DNA of 64,000 bases from Leptobacterium_A meishanense (GTDB lineage: Bacteria > Bacteroidota > Bacteroidia > Flavobacteriales > Flavobacteriaceae): contig NZ_JBBEXE010000005.1 of assembly GCF_037645805.1 (NCBI RefSeq), forward strand, positions 124,001 to 188,000, in the 5' to 3' direction. The translations under genes and the position numbers were made by a program. Below, piece by piece: positions 16,146 to 24,962 of this stretch. Below the pieces are notes generated by a model. That model saw only the letters and a list, made by a program, of their open reading frames with translations, was not told where the DNA came from and searched no databases. The number at the start of each line of letters is the position of its first letter. Position 1 is the stretch's first letter.

Positions 16146-17832
16146 ATTTCATCCCTTTTGGGATTGCTTCAATTAATTTTCTTGTGTACACTTTTTCAGG
16201 ATCAGCATAAATATTATCTGCTTCCCCTATTTCTTCAATCTTTCCTTTGTTCATTACTATAAGTGAATCAGCCATATATTTTACTACGGCCAAATCATGT
16301 GAAATAAAAATGTACGTAAATTTTAACGCTTCTTTTAATTCATTGAGCAAATTCAATATCTGTGCCTGTACAGAAATATCCAACGCTGATACCGACTCAT
16401 CACAAATTATCAATTTAGGCTGCAAAGCAATAGCCCGAGCAATCCCAATACGTTGCCGCTGCCCCCCGCTAAACTCATGAGGATACCTGTTAAAATATGT
16501 TGCTTGCAAACCTACCTCTTCCAGTAATTGGAATACCCGTTTTTTTCTTTCAGTTTTATTTTTTCCAATTCCGTGTACTTTCATTGGTTCCATAATCGCA
16601 TTTCCGATCGTCATTCTGGGGTTTAAAGAAGCATAAGGATCTTGAAAAATCAGTTGTACTTCCTTTCGTAGCATCCTAATTTGGGAATCGGACAAATTAG
16701 TAATTTCCTTCCCTTTATAAAAAATCGTCCCAGAGGTCGCTTTATCCAATTGCAATATTGTGTTCCCTAATGTTGATTTTCCACAACCACTTTCGCCCAC
16801 TATCCCTAATGTTTCTCCTTCATACAGCTTAAAACTAACATTATTTACCGCTTTTAGCCCTTTTCTTTTTCTAAAAACCCCTACACTTGAAAAATATTCT
16901 TTTTCTACATTTTTCACTTCCAGTAAAGGCGTTTGATCATATAATTGTTGGTGTTTTCGCAACCGTTCTTCTTTTAAGATAATTTCTGGTTGAAAAGTCC
17001 CTTCAAGAAAATCTGTGACCGTAGGTAGTTTTTTTAACCGCACGTCCAATGAAGGTCTCGATTTTAAAAGTGCTTTAGTATATGCATGCCTTGGTGATTT
17101 AAAAATCTTTTTTGTATCCCCTTGCTCCACAATCTCACCCTTATACATCACCAGTACCCTATCTGCAATTTCCGAAACCAGTGCCAAATCATGTGAAATG
17201 AAGATGATACTCATTCCCGTCTCTTTTTGTAATTCCTTTAATAATGCAATGATTTCCTTTTGCACAGTTACGTCAAGAGCTGTCGTAGGTTCATCTGCAA
17301 TAAGTATTTTTGGTTTGCAGGCAATGGCCATTGCAATCATCACCCGTTGTTTTTGCCCACCACTTATCTGGTGGGGATAGCTATTATAAATAATTTCCGG
17401 TCGGGGCAACTTCACCTTATCAAAAAGTGAAAGCGTGCTTGTCTTTGCTTCTTTTTTTGTTAAACCCGTATGTTGCAGTAATATCTCCGCTACTTGCTGC
17501 CCGCATTTTAATGAAGGATTTAAAGAACTCATCGGTTCCTGAAAAATCATACTAATATCACGCCCTCTAACCTTCCTTAATTCCCTCTCTGTAGAATGGG
17601 CAATCTCTGATCCTTCAAACCAAATTTCGCCTTCGATCTTTGCTTTTTTTTGAGGCAGTAAACCCAAAATAGCCAAGGCACTCACTGATTTTCCACTACC
17701 AGACTCTCCTACAATTCCCAAAATTTCATTTTCCAGTAGAAAATAAGAGCTGTTTTTTACAACATGCGTATAAATTTCTTCTGTCTTAAAGCTAATGGAG
17801 ATATTCTTTGTCTCTAAAAGTGGCTTTCCCAT
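16144..17832 (-). CDS. dipeptide/oligopeptide ABC transporter, two ATPase domains in one chain
   Basis: A 562-residue cytoplasmic ATPase, the fused equivalent of DppD-DppF (YejF/GsiA type). First domain: Walker A GESGSGKS (42-49), signature SGGQKQR, Walker B ADEPTTALD. Second domain from about residue 300: Walker A GESGCGKS (about 343-350), signature SGGQRQR, Walker B as CDESVSALD with the catalytic Glu kept although the usual Pro is Ser. Permease and binding-protein genes are not nearby, so it must work with subunits encoded elsewhere. Likely substrates are peptides or nickel-type complexes; the flanking secreted peptidase and amidohydrolase weakly favour peptides. Confidence 0.92.
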   Translation of the reverse strand: MGKPLLETKNISISFKTEEIYTHVVKNSSYFLLENEILGIVGESGSGKSVSALAILGLLPQKKAKIEGEIWFEGSEIAHSTERELRKVRGRDISMIFQEPMSSLNPSLKCGQQVAEILLQHTGLTKKEAKTSTLSLFDKVKLPRPEIIYNSYPHQISGGQKQRVMIAMAIACKPKILIADEPTTALDVTVQKEIIALLKELQKETGMSIIFISHDLALVSEIADRVLVMYKGEIVEQGDTKKIFKSPRHAYTKALLKSRPSLDVRLKKLPTVTDFLEGTFQPEIILKEERLRKHQQLYDQTPLLEVKNVEKEYFSSVGVFRKRKGLKAVNNVSFKLYEGETLGIVGESGCGKSTLGNTILQLDKATSGTIFYKGKEITNLSDSQIRMLRKEVQLIFQDPYASLNPRMTIGNAIMEPMKVHGIGKNKTERKKRVFQLLEEVGLQATYFNRYPHEFSGGQRQRIGIARAIALQPKLIICDESVSALDISVQAQILNLLNELKEALKFTYIFISHDLAVVKYMADSLIVMNKGKIEEIGEADNIYADPEKVYTRKLIEAIPKGMK

Positions 17833-17926
17833 ATGATAAATATAACATTTTGACTATTAATAGCCTATTCATTCAATACTCACAACCCCTTTTATTAGTA
17901 TATTTAGGTTCTTAAAATAATTCCAT

Positions 17927-20900
17927 ATGAAAAAACTTTCAGCTTTTATAGTAGCACTAAGCATTCTAACCACCTATTCACAAGAAAAAAAAGACAAATG
18001 GGACGTAAATAATCCCCCGGGAAACTTTAAAGAGATTACTATAAATACCACCGAAGGCACCTGGATGAGCCTCGATGTAAGCCCTGATGGAAAAGAAATT
18101 GTATTCGATTTACTGGGCGACATCTTTAAAATACCTGTATCCGGAGGCAAAGCTACTGCTTTACGAACCGGAATGGCTTGGGAAACCCAACCTCGTTTTA
18201 GCCCCGATGGCAAACATATTCTTTTTACTAGCGATCAAGGAGGTGGCGATAACATTTGGTATATGAACACGGATGGAAAAGAGCCCAAACAAATCACTAA
18301 AGAAACTTTCAGGTTGCTCAACAATGGTATATGGACACCAGAGGGCGATTATATCATTGCACGTAAACATTTTTCTTCAACGAGGTCGCTAGGCGCAGGA
18401 GAAATGTGGATGTATCATATTTCGGGGGGAGAAGGCATTCAACTTATCAAAAAGAAAAATGCCCAGCAAGATATAAATGAGCCCAGTATTTCTCTGGATG
18501 GAAGGTACCTTTATTACAGTGAAGACATGTATCCCGGAGGGTTCTTTCAGTACAACAAAGACCCTAATGATCAGATTTTCGTTATAAAAAGATATGATCG
18601 AAAAGAAGGGACAACCGAAACTGTGGTGGGTGGCCCAGGTGGCGCTTGCCGCCCTCAAGTTTCACATGATGGGAAAAAATTAGCTTATGTAAGACGTGTA
18701 CGAACCAAGTCTGTTTTATTTATTCATGACCTAGAAACAAAACAAGATTACCCGATTTTTGATGGCCTTAGCAAAGACCAACAAGAGGCATGGACCATCT
18801 ATGGAGCGTATACCGGATTCGATTGGATGCCAGACGACCGCCACATCATCATATGGGGAAAAGGCAAACTATGGAACGTAGATACACAAACCCGCACTAC
18901 CACGGAAATTCCATTTGAAATAGAAGTGAAACACAAAATGATGGAAACCTTGGCGTTTACCAATCCTGTGGATGCAGATGCGTTTGATGTAAAAGTGATC
19001 CGGATGGCAAAAACAGCACCTGACGGGAAAAAACTTGTTTTTAATGCATTGGGCTATTTATGGGAAATGAAACTTCCCAATGGGAAACCCAAACGATTAA
19101 CCGATGGTACTGATTTTGAATTTGAACCTGCTTTTGCTCCTGATGGAAAAAGTATCGTTTATGTAACATGGAATGATGAAACCCTAGGAGCTATCTATAA
19201 ATTGGATTTAGTCTCTAAAAAAAGAATAAAACTAACTAATGAAAAAGGCATTTACCGTACCCCTTCTTTTGCTCCTGATGGAACAAAAATAGTATATCGT
19301 AAAGAAGGAGGAAATACACACCAAGGGTTTAATTTTGTGAATAAGCCTGGTATTTATGAAATCCCTGCAAACGGAGGAAAAGCACATTTTCTATTCGCAC
19401 AAGGAGAAAATCCTTCCTATAGTACAGATGGTAAAAAGCTGTTTTTCCAAACCGGAGGGTATTTATTTGGAAGTTTAGAGAAAGCTTTTAAAGCCTATGA
19501 CCTCAACAAAAAGGAAACTGCTGATATTTTCACCACCAAATATACCAATCAATTTGTGCCTAGCCCCGACAATAAATGGATTGCCTTTACAGAGCTCTAT
19601 AAAGTATATATTGCGCCTATGCCCAAAGTAGGTAAGCCCGTAACGCTCTCTGCCAATATGAAAGCATTGCCTGTGGCGCAAGTGGCACGAGATGCGGGGA
19701 TCAATCTACATTGGTCTTCCGATTCCAAATCATTGCATTGGACGTTAGGGAATGAATATTTTACCGAAAAGCTCACCAATCGTTTTACCTTTCTGGAAGG
19801 TGGTGTAGATTCTGTTCCTGCTATTGACACTACAGGGTTAAAAATCAAGCTCCCCGCTAAAATGGACAGGCCAAAAGGCACTATTGTTTTTACAAATGCC
19901 CGGGTTATCACCATGGAAGGTGACGAAGTGATTGAGAATGGAAAAGTAATTGTTCAGGATAACAAAATTACGTTTGTAGGGCCCAATGATTTTGAAATAG
20001 CCCCTCCAAAAGGTGCAAAAATCATTGACCTTAAAGGAAAAACGATAATGCCGGGAATTATTGATGTACATGCCCATTTAGGCGCTTTCCGGCATGGGTT
20101 AAGCCCACAAAAACACTGGCAGTATTATGCCAATTTAGCGTATGGCGTTACTACCACACATGATCCTTCTGTAAATACGGAAATCACTTTTGCACAATCG
20201 GAAATGGTGAAAAATGGCACGATGGTAGGACCAAGGATCTTCTCAACAGGAACTATTCTTTATGGTGCTGACGGCGATTTTAAGGCGGTAATTAATAATC
20301 TTGACGATGCGCGTTCTGCCATCCGAAGGACCAAAGCATATGGGGCATTTTCTGTTAAAAGTTACAATCAGCCCAGAAGAGATCAACGGCAGCAAATTAT
20401 CCAAGCTGCCCGCGAAATGAACATCCGGGTAGTTCCGGAAGGGGGTTCTTTCTTTCAGCACAATATGAACATGATTGCGGATGGCCATAGCAGTATTGAG
20501 CACAACATTCCGGTAGCGCCTTTATACGATGATGTCATACAATTTTGGTCGAGTACCAACACTAGCAATACGCCTACGCTCATTGTAAACTATGGTGGTA
20601 TTAATGGCGAATTTTACTGGTATGAAAAAACCAATGTTTGGGAAAAAGAACGACTGCTGTCGTTTACTCCAAGAGCTTTGGTAGACTCTCGTTCCAGGCA
20701 TCGGATGAAAATCCCAGATGAGGAGTATGCCAACGGACACTTACTTACTTCGCAGTCATGTACAGCCCTTCACAATGCCGGGGTAAACATTAATTTAGGA
20801 GCGCATGGGCAATTACAAGGCTTAGGAGCACACTGGGAACTATGGATGATCCAACAAGGAGGAATGCGTAATTTGGATGCTTTGAAAGTGGCTACCATTA

Positions 20901-21193
20901 ACGGTGCCAAATATATGGGAATGGAGAAGGAGCTAGGCTCTATAAAAGAAGGTAAATTGGCGGATTTGATTGTAATAGACGGAAATCCATTGGAAGATAT
21001 CCACCAAACGGAAAACGTAGTATATACCATGGTCAATGGGCGGTTGTATGATGCCGCAACTTTAAACGAAATTGGTACGCGCTCAAAAGAGCGCACAAAA
21101 TTTTACTGGGAACAGGATGGAAGCGGCAATGCCTATCCTTTTTATACCGAAACCAATAGTTTTATGACCCCCGTATGTAGTTGCAGGCATTAA
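17927..21193 (+). CDS. secreted TolB-propeller/amidohydrolase fusion protein
   Basis: A 1088-residue exported protein. After a signal peptide (about 1-19, ending TYSQ), residues about 35-640 form a TolB-like propeller (MSLDVSPDGKEIVF, QPRFSPDGKHILF, PAFAPDGKSIVYV, PSFAPDGTKIVYR, FVPSPDNKWIAF). Residues about 655-1065 are a metal-dependent amidohydrolase of the imidazolonepropionase/dipeptidase-like group: MPGIIDVHAHLG with the HxH pair His715/His717, a central GAFSVKSY segment where the bridging Lys may lie, and the C-terminal GKLADLIVIDGNP strand. The family is annotated in Bacteroidetes without a firm substrate; a cyclic amide or Xaa-Pro-type dipeptide is plausible. A MITE-like repeat begins 17 bases after its stop. 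Confidence 0.9.
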   Translation: MKKLSAFIVALSILTTYSQEKKDKWDVNNPPGNFKEITINTTEGTWMSLDVSPDGKEIVFDLLGDIFKIPVSGGKATALRTGMAWETQPRFSPDGKHILFTSDQGGGDNIWYMNTDGKEPKQITKETFRLLNNGIWTPEGDYIIARKHFSSTRSLGAGEMWMYHISGGEGIQLIKKKNAQQDINEPSISLDGRYLYYSEDMYPGGFFQYNKDPNDQIFVIKRYDRKEGTTETVVGGPGGACRPQVSHDGKKLAYVRRVRTKSVLFIHDLETKQDYPIFDGLSKDQQEAWTIYGAYTGFDWMPDDRHIIIWGKGKLWNVDTQTRTTTEIPFEIEVKHKMMETLAFTNPVDADAFDVKVIRMAKTAPDGKKLVFNALGYLWEMKLPNGKPKRLTDGTDFEFEPAFAPDGKSIVYVTWNDETLGAIYKLDLVSKKRIKLTNEKGIYRTPSFAPDGTKIVYRKEGGNTHQGFNFVNKPGIYEIPANGGKAHFLFAQGENPSYSTDGKKLFFQTGGYLFGSLEKAFKAYDLNKKETADIFTTKYTNQFVPSPDNKWIAFTELYKVYIAPMPKVGKPVTLSANMKALPVAQVARDAGINLHWSSDSKSLHWTLGNEYFTEKLTNRFTFLEGGVDSVPAIDTTGLKIKLPAKMDRPKGTIVFTNARVITMEGDEVIENGKVIVQDNKITFVGPNDFEIAPPKGAKIIDLKGKTIMPGIIDVHAHLGAFRHGLSPQKHWQYYANLAYGVTTTHDPSVNTEITFAQSEMVKNGTMVGPRIFSTGTILYGADGDFKAVINNLDDARSAIRRTKAYGAFSVKSYNQPRRDQRQQIIQAAREMNIRVVPEGGSFFQHNMNMIADGHSSIEHNIPVAPLYDDVIQFWSSTNTSNTPTLIVNYGGINGEFYWYEKTNVWEKERLLSFTPRALVDSRSRHRMKIPDEEYANGHLLTSQSCTALHNAGVNINLGAHGQLQGLGAHWELWMIQQGGMRNLDALKVATINGAKYMGMEKELGSIKEGKLADLIVIDGNPLEDIHQTENVVYTMVNGRLYDAATLNEIGTRSKERTKFYWEQDGSGNAYPFYTETNSFMTPVCSCRH

Positions 21194-21209
21194 AAAAATA
21201 CTCAAAAGA

Positions 21210-21339
21210 AACTGTCTGAAAAGGCATGAAAGTTCTAAATATTTTGCCCCGATAGCTATCGGGACGAAATGTTTGGTTATCAATAATATAGAATTCTCGA
21301 CCGCGCTCGAATTGACAAAAACTACTTTTCAGGCGAGTT
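21210..21339. repeat. MITE-like palindromic repeat, copy 1
   Basis: About 130 bases bounded by AACTGTCTGAAAAG (21210-21223) and CTTTTCAGGCGAGTT (21325-21339), which are imperfect inverted repeats. Inside is the perfect 16-base palindrome CCCGATAGCTATCGGG (21248-21263). The stretch TTTGGTTATCAA...ATATA.AATTCTCGAC.GCGC.CGAATTGACAAAAA is shared with copy 2 at 32182-32309. No coding capacity. Confidence 0.75.
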
Positions 21340-21360
21340 GTTTTATATAATGTCTATGTT

Positions 21361-22107
21361 TTACCCTTTTACACTTGCTTTTAAATATTCCCGGTTCATT
21401 CGGGCAATATTTTCCAAAGAAATACCCTTAGGGCATTCTATTTCACAAGCTCCGGTATTGGTACAGTTCCCAAACCCTTCTAAATCCATTTGTTTTACCA
21501 TGTTCATCACACGGTCTGTAGCTTCAATTTGGCCTTGAGGTAATAAGGCAAATTGTGATACTTTGGCAGAGGTGAACAGCATGGCACTTGCATTTTTACA
21601 GGCCGCTACGCACGCTCCACAACCGATACAAGTAGCAGCATCAAATGCTTTATCTGCATCGTGCTTATTAACCGGTATTGCATTGGCATCGACAGTATTG
21701 CCTGAAGTATTTACAGAGATATACCCTCCTGCTTGTTGGATGCGGTCAAAAGCACTCCGGTCCACAATTAAATCTTTTATTACAGGAAATGCCTTGGAAC
21801 GGAAGGGTTCTATATAAATGGTGTCGCCATCTTTAAATTTTCGCATATGGAGTTGGCAGGTAGTAACCCCTCTGTCCGGTCCATGGGGTTCTCCATTAAT
21901 TTGTAAAGAACACATCCCACAAATCCCTTCCCGGCAGTCGTGGTCAAATTCTACAGGTTCTTCTCCCTTAGCGATCAATTCTTCATTGAGTACATCCAAC
22001 ATTTCTAGAAACGACATGTCCGGTGATACATCATTGATTGCATAATCAACAATTTTTCCTTTTGAGTTAGCGTCTTTTTGACGCCATATTTTTAGTTTTA
22101 AATTCAT
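21361..22107 (-). CDS. sdhB: succinate dehydrogenase/fumarate reductase iron-sulfur subunit
   Basis: The 248-residue electron-transfer subunit of complex II, carrying electrons from SdhA to the membrane subunit. The N-terminal ferredoxin domain holds the [2Fe-2S] ligands in CREGICGMC and a further Cys in TTCQLHM; the C-terminal domain has CIGCGACVAACK for [4Fe-4S] and CTNTGACEIECPKGI for the remaining cluster ligands. Third gene of sdhCAB, 76 bases after sdhA, with that gap containing short tandem TATTGAG units and a possible hairpin. In this kind of three-gene operon the enzyme normally reduces menaquinone poorly and works as succinate dehydrogenase in aerobic flavobacteria. Confidence 0.96.
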   Translation of the reverse strand: MNLKLKIWRQKDANSKGKIVDYAINDVSPDMSFLEMLDVLNEELIAKGEEPVEFDHDCREGICGMCSLQINGEPHGPDRGVTTCQLHMRKFKDGDTIYIEPFRSKAFPVIKDLIVDRSAFDRIQQAGGYISVNTSGNTVDANAIPVNKHDADKAFDAATCIGCGACVAACKNASAMLFTSAKVSQFALLPQGQIEATDRVMNMVKQMDLEGFGNCTNTGACEIECPKGISLENIARMNREYLKASVKG

Positions 22108-22122
22108 TGTATTTAGATTTTA

Positions 22123-22177
22123 GTATTGAGTATTGAGCTTTTGAGTAGTTTTAGGCTAACATCTCCTATCTCAATAC
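22123..22177. repeat. TATTGAG tandem with complementary arm in the sdhA-sdhB gap
   Basis: GTATTGAG-TATTGAG (22123-22137), then TTTTGAG a few bases on; CTCAATAC (22170-22177) is complementary to the first unit, so the gap could form a hairpin with a roughly 39-base loop that separates sdhA and sdhB in the transcript. Confidence 0.4.
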
Positions 22178-22183
22178 TGATAT

Positions 22184-24187
22184 CTATTTATAACTTCTTG
22201 TCTTCAATTCAATATTCTCATAGACCAATGCTTCTTTATGTAATACAGCATCACTTGGTGCGCCTTTGTATTCCCATGCAGCTACATACTTAAAGTTTTC
22301 GTCATCTCGCAGTGCTTCGCCTTCTTCGGTTTGGTACTCTTCCCTGAAGTGGCCCCCGCACGATTCGTTCCTGTGCAAAGCATCTTTAGCGAATAACTCT
22401 CCTAACTCCAAAAAGTCTGCTACGCGCATCGCTTTTTCCAATTCGGCATTTTTACTGTTGGCTATTCCAGGGACTTTTACATTTTTATAGAAATCCTCTC
22501 GCAAGGCTGCAATTTCTTCAATAGCTTCTTTTAGTCCTTTTTCATTACGTGCCATGCCGCATTTGTCCCACATGATTTTACCCAGTTTTTTGTGATAGTG
22601 ATCTACTGAATATATCCCTTTATTGTTGATTAGGCTTTCTATTTGAGTTTTTACGTTTTTCTCTGCTTCATCAAACTCAGGAGTATCTGTTGGGATTTTT
22701 CCTGTACGGATGTCTTGTGAAAGGTAATCTCCAATGGTATAAGGAAGTACAAAATAACCATCGGCTAATCCTTGCATTAGAGCTGATGCCCCTAATCGAT
22801 TGGCTCCATGGTCAGAAAAGTTTGCTTCTCCGGCAGCATAGCATCCGGGAATGGTAGTCATTAAGTTATAATCTACCCAAATGCCTCCCATGGTGTAGTG
22901 AACGGCCGGATAGATCATCATAGGTGTCTTATAGGGGTTTTCATCTACAATCTTCTCATACATTTGGAAGAGGTTCCCATATTTATTTTCAATGACTTCT
23001 TCTCCTAATTTTCGAACTTCAGCTTCTGATGGGTTCTTCATTCCACTGGTTGCTGCTTTTTCCTTTCCGTAGCGCATAATGGCAGCGGCGAAATCTAAAA
23101 ATACCGCTTCTCCTGTCGCATTTACCCCAAATCCGGCATCACAGCGTTCTTTAGCTGCCCGGGAGGCCACATCACGTGGAACTAAGTTCCCGAAAGACGG
23201 ATATCTTCTCTCCAAATAATAATCCCGGTCTTTTTCTGCTAGATCGGTAGGTTTTAGTTTGCCTTCACGAATGGCTTTGGCATCTTCTTTTTTCTTAGGT
23301 ACCCAAATACGTCCGTCATTTCGAAGGGATTCTGACATCAATGTCAATTTGGACTGATGGTCTCCGGAAACCGGAATACAGGTGGGGTGAATTTGTGTGT
23401 AACAAGGGTTGGCAAAATGGGCACCTCGCTTATGAATTTTCCAAGAGGCAGTTACATTGCTTCCCATCGCATTGGTGGATAAGAAAAATACATTTCCATA
23501 ACCTCCTGACGCAATCACTACTGCATGTGCTGAATGTCTTTCTATTTCACCGGTAATCAAATTACGGGCTATAATTCCTCTTGCTTTTCCATCAACTACC
23601 ACAACATCTAACATCTCATGGCGATTGTACATTTTTATCTTTCCGCGATTGATCTGCCGGTTCATGGCTGAATAGGCTCCCAGTAATAATTGTTGTCCTG
23701 TTTGCCCTTTTGCATAGAAGGTACGGGAAACTAATACGCCCCCAAAGGAACGATTGTCTAATAACCCGCCATATTCACGGGCAAAAGGAACTCCTTGTGC
23801 AACACATTGATCAATAATGTTTGCTGAAACTTCTGCTAATCGATATACATTGGCTTCTCGCGAACGGTAATCACCTCCTTTAACGGTATCATAAAACAAT
23901 CGATAGGTAGAGTCACCGTCTCCTTGATAATTTTTTGCGGCATTGATTCCTCCTTGGGCTGCAATGGAGTGTGCTCTTCTGGGTGAATCTTGATAACAAA
24001 ATGCTTTTACATTATACCCCAGTTCTGCCAATGTAGCTGCTGCCGATCCTCCTGCTAATCCTGTACCAACAACAATAATGTCAATATTTCGCTTATTGGC
24101 AGGGTTTACCAGGTTGATGTCATTTTTATGCTTTGTCCATTTATCAGCTAAATCGCCTTGTGGTATTTTGGAATCCAAACTTGCCAT
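22184..24187 (-). CDS. sdhA: succinate dehydrogenase/fumarate reductase flavoprotein subunit
   Basis: The 667-residue catalytic subunit that oxidises succinate to fumarate in the TCA cycle. FAD-binding GTGLAGGSAAATLAELG follows an N-terminal extension of about 40 residues, then HSIAAQGGINAA with the His that covalently attaches FAD in this family. The longer length than E. coli SdhA (588) and the three-gene arrangement are usual for Bacteroidetes. It starts 12 bases after sdhC, so translation follows directly. Confidence 0.97.
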   Translation of the reverse strand: MASLDSKIPQGDLADKWTKHKNDINLVNPANKRNIDIIVVGTGLAGGSAAATLAELGYNVKAFCYQDSPRRAHSIAAQGGINAAKNYQGDGDSTYRLFYDTVKGGDYRSREANVYRLAEVSANIIDQCVAQGVPFAREYGGLLDNRSFGGVLVSRTFYAKGQTGQQLLLGAYSAMNRQINRGKIKMYNRHEMLDVVVVDGKARGIIARNLITGEIERHSAHAVVIASGGYGNVFFLSTNAMGSNVTASWKIHKRGAHFANPCYTQIHPTCIPVSGDHQSKLTLMSESLRNDGRIWVPKKKEDAKAIREGKLKPTDLAEKDRDYYLERRYPSFGNLVPRDVASRAAKERCDAGFGVNATGEAVFLDFAAAIMRYGKEKAATSGMKNPSEAEVRKLGEEVIENKYGNLFQMYEKIVDENPYKTPMMIYPAVHYTMGGIWVDYNLMTTIPGCYAAGEANFSDHGANRLGASALMQGLADGYFVLPYTIGDYLSQDIRTGKIPTDTPEFDEAEKNVKTQIESLINNKGIYSVDHYHKKLGKIMWDKCGMARNEKGLKEAIEEIAALREDFYKNVKVPGIANSKNAELEKAMRVADFLELGELFAKDALHRNESCGGHFREEYQTEEGEALRDDENFKYVAAWEYKGAPSDAVLHKEALVYENIELKTRSYK

Positions 24188-24199
24188 ATTTCGTATGTT

Positions 24200-24859
24200 T
24201 TAATGTGCGTTGAAATGGTGAAAAAGTGCAATGAAAATAAAACCTAACGGAATTAGCACAGCATATGCTTTCCCTATTTTCTTAATGGCAGACGTGTATT
24301 TATTATTGAAACCTACCGATTGAAATGCAGAGCTAAATCCATGTAGTAAATGCAGCATTAGAAAAATAAATGCGAGTACATACGCGCCAACTCTCAAAGG
24401 GCTATGAAACTTTTCTACCAGCTCATGGTGATACCTGTTAGGGTCTTCCGGAAGGAACTCTACATATTTGTAATTCATCTCCGGAAACCAAAAATCTATA
24501 AAGTGTAACACTACAAATGCTAAAATCACCAATCCGCTCCATATCATGTTTCTGGACATCCATGAGGCATTAGCTCCACCATTATATTTCGCATAGTTGA
24601 TTCCTCGTGCATTTTTGTTTTTGATCTCTAACACAAAACCCATTACAAAATGAAACACTACACCAAAAATTAATATTGGTTGTAGTGCAAATTGAACTAA
24701 GGGATTGGTGCCCATAAAATGAGACCATTCGTTGAATGTTTTCTCGCTAAATACGGAGGTAATATTTATGGTGAAATGTTGTAATAAAAAAACAAGTAAA
24801 AATAGTGCAGAAAGCGCCATGGCTACTTTCCTTGCAATGGAAGATTTTAATAAACTCAT
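24200..24859 (-). CDS. sdhC: succinate dehydrogenase cytochrome b subunit (b558 type)
   Basis: A 219-residue single-chain membrane anchor with five predicted helices, carrying haem b and the quinone site of complex II; this single large subunit replaces SdhC+SdhD of proteobacteria. Histidines suitable as haem ligands occur within or near the helices (LLQHFTINI, VVFHFVMGF, VVLHFIDFW, MLHLLHGF). First gene of sdhCAB, driven by an excellent promoter 23-54 bases upstream. Confidence 0.93.
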   Translation of the reverse strand: MSLLKSSIARKVAMALSALFLLVFLLQHFTINITSVFSEKTFNEWSHFMGTNPLVQFALQPILIFGVVFHFVMGFVLEIKNKNARGINYAKYNGGANASWMSRNMIWSGLVILAFVVLHFIDFWFPEMNYKYVEFLPEDPNRYHHELVEKFHSPLRVGAYVLAFIFLMLHLLHGFSSAFQSVGFNNKYTSAIKKIGKAYAVLIPLGFIFIALFHHFNAH

Positions 24860-24881
24860 TCGTCAATTAGTTTAGGTATAC

Positions 24882-24913
24882 AAAGGTACTGTACAAAGCA
24901 ATTTTTAACAAAC
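24882..24913 (-). promoter_or_regulatory. consensus promoter of sdhCAB
   Basis: On the minus strand TTTG (24910-24913), exactly 20 bases, TACCTTTG (24882-24889): an exact match to the TTTG-N20-TAnnTTTG housekeeping promoter of Bacteroidetes, 22 bases before the sdhC ATG. Confidence 0.75.
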
Positions 24914-24962
24914 TTTCCGATTCTTTTACACGGTATTTAGAATTAGTTTAACACCTTAAGTG

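Noticed and set aside
17927..21193. Several long antisense frames under the amidohydrolase gene
   Set aside because: Shadows of a well-supported gene with clear motifs; none has a recognised family or promoter.
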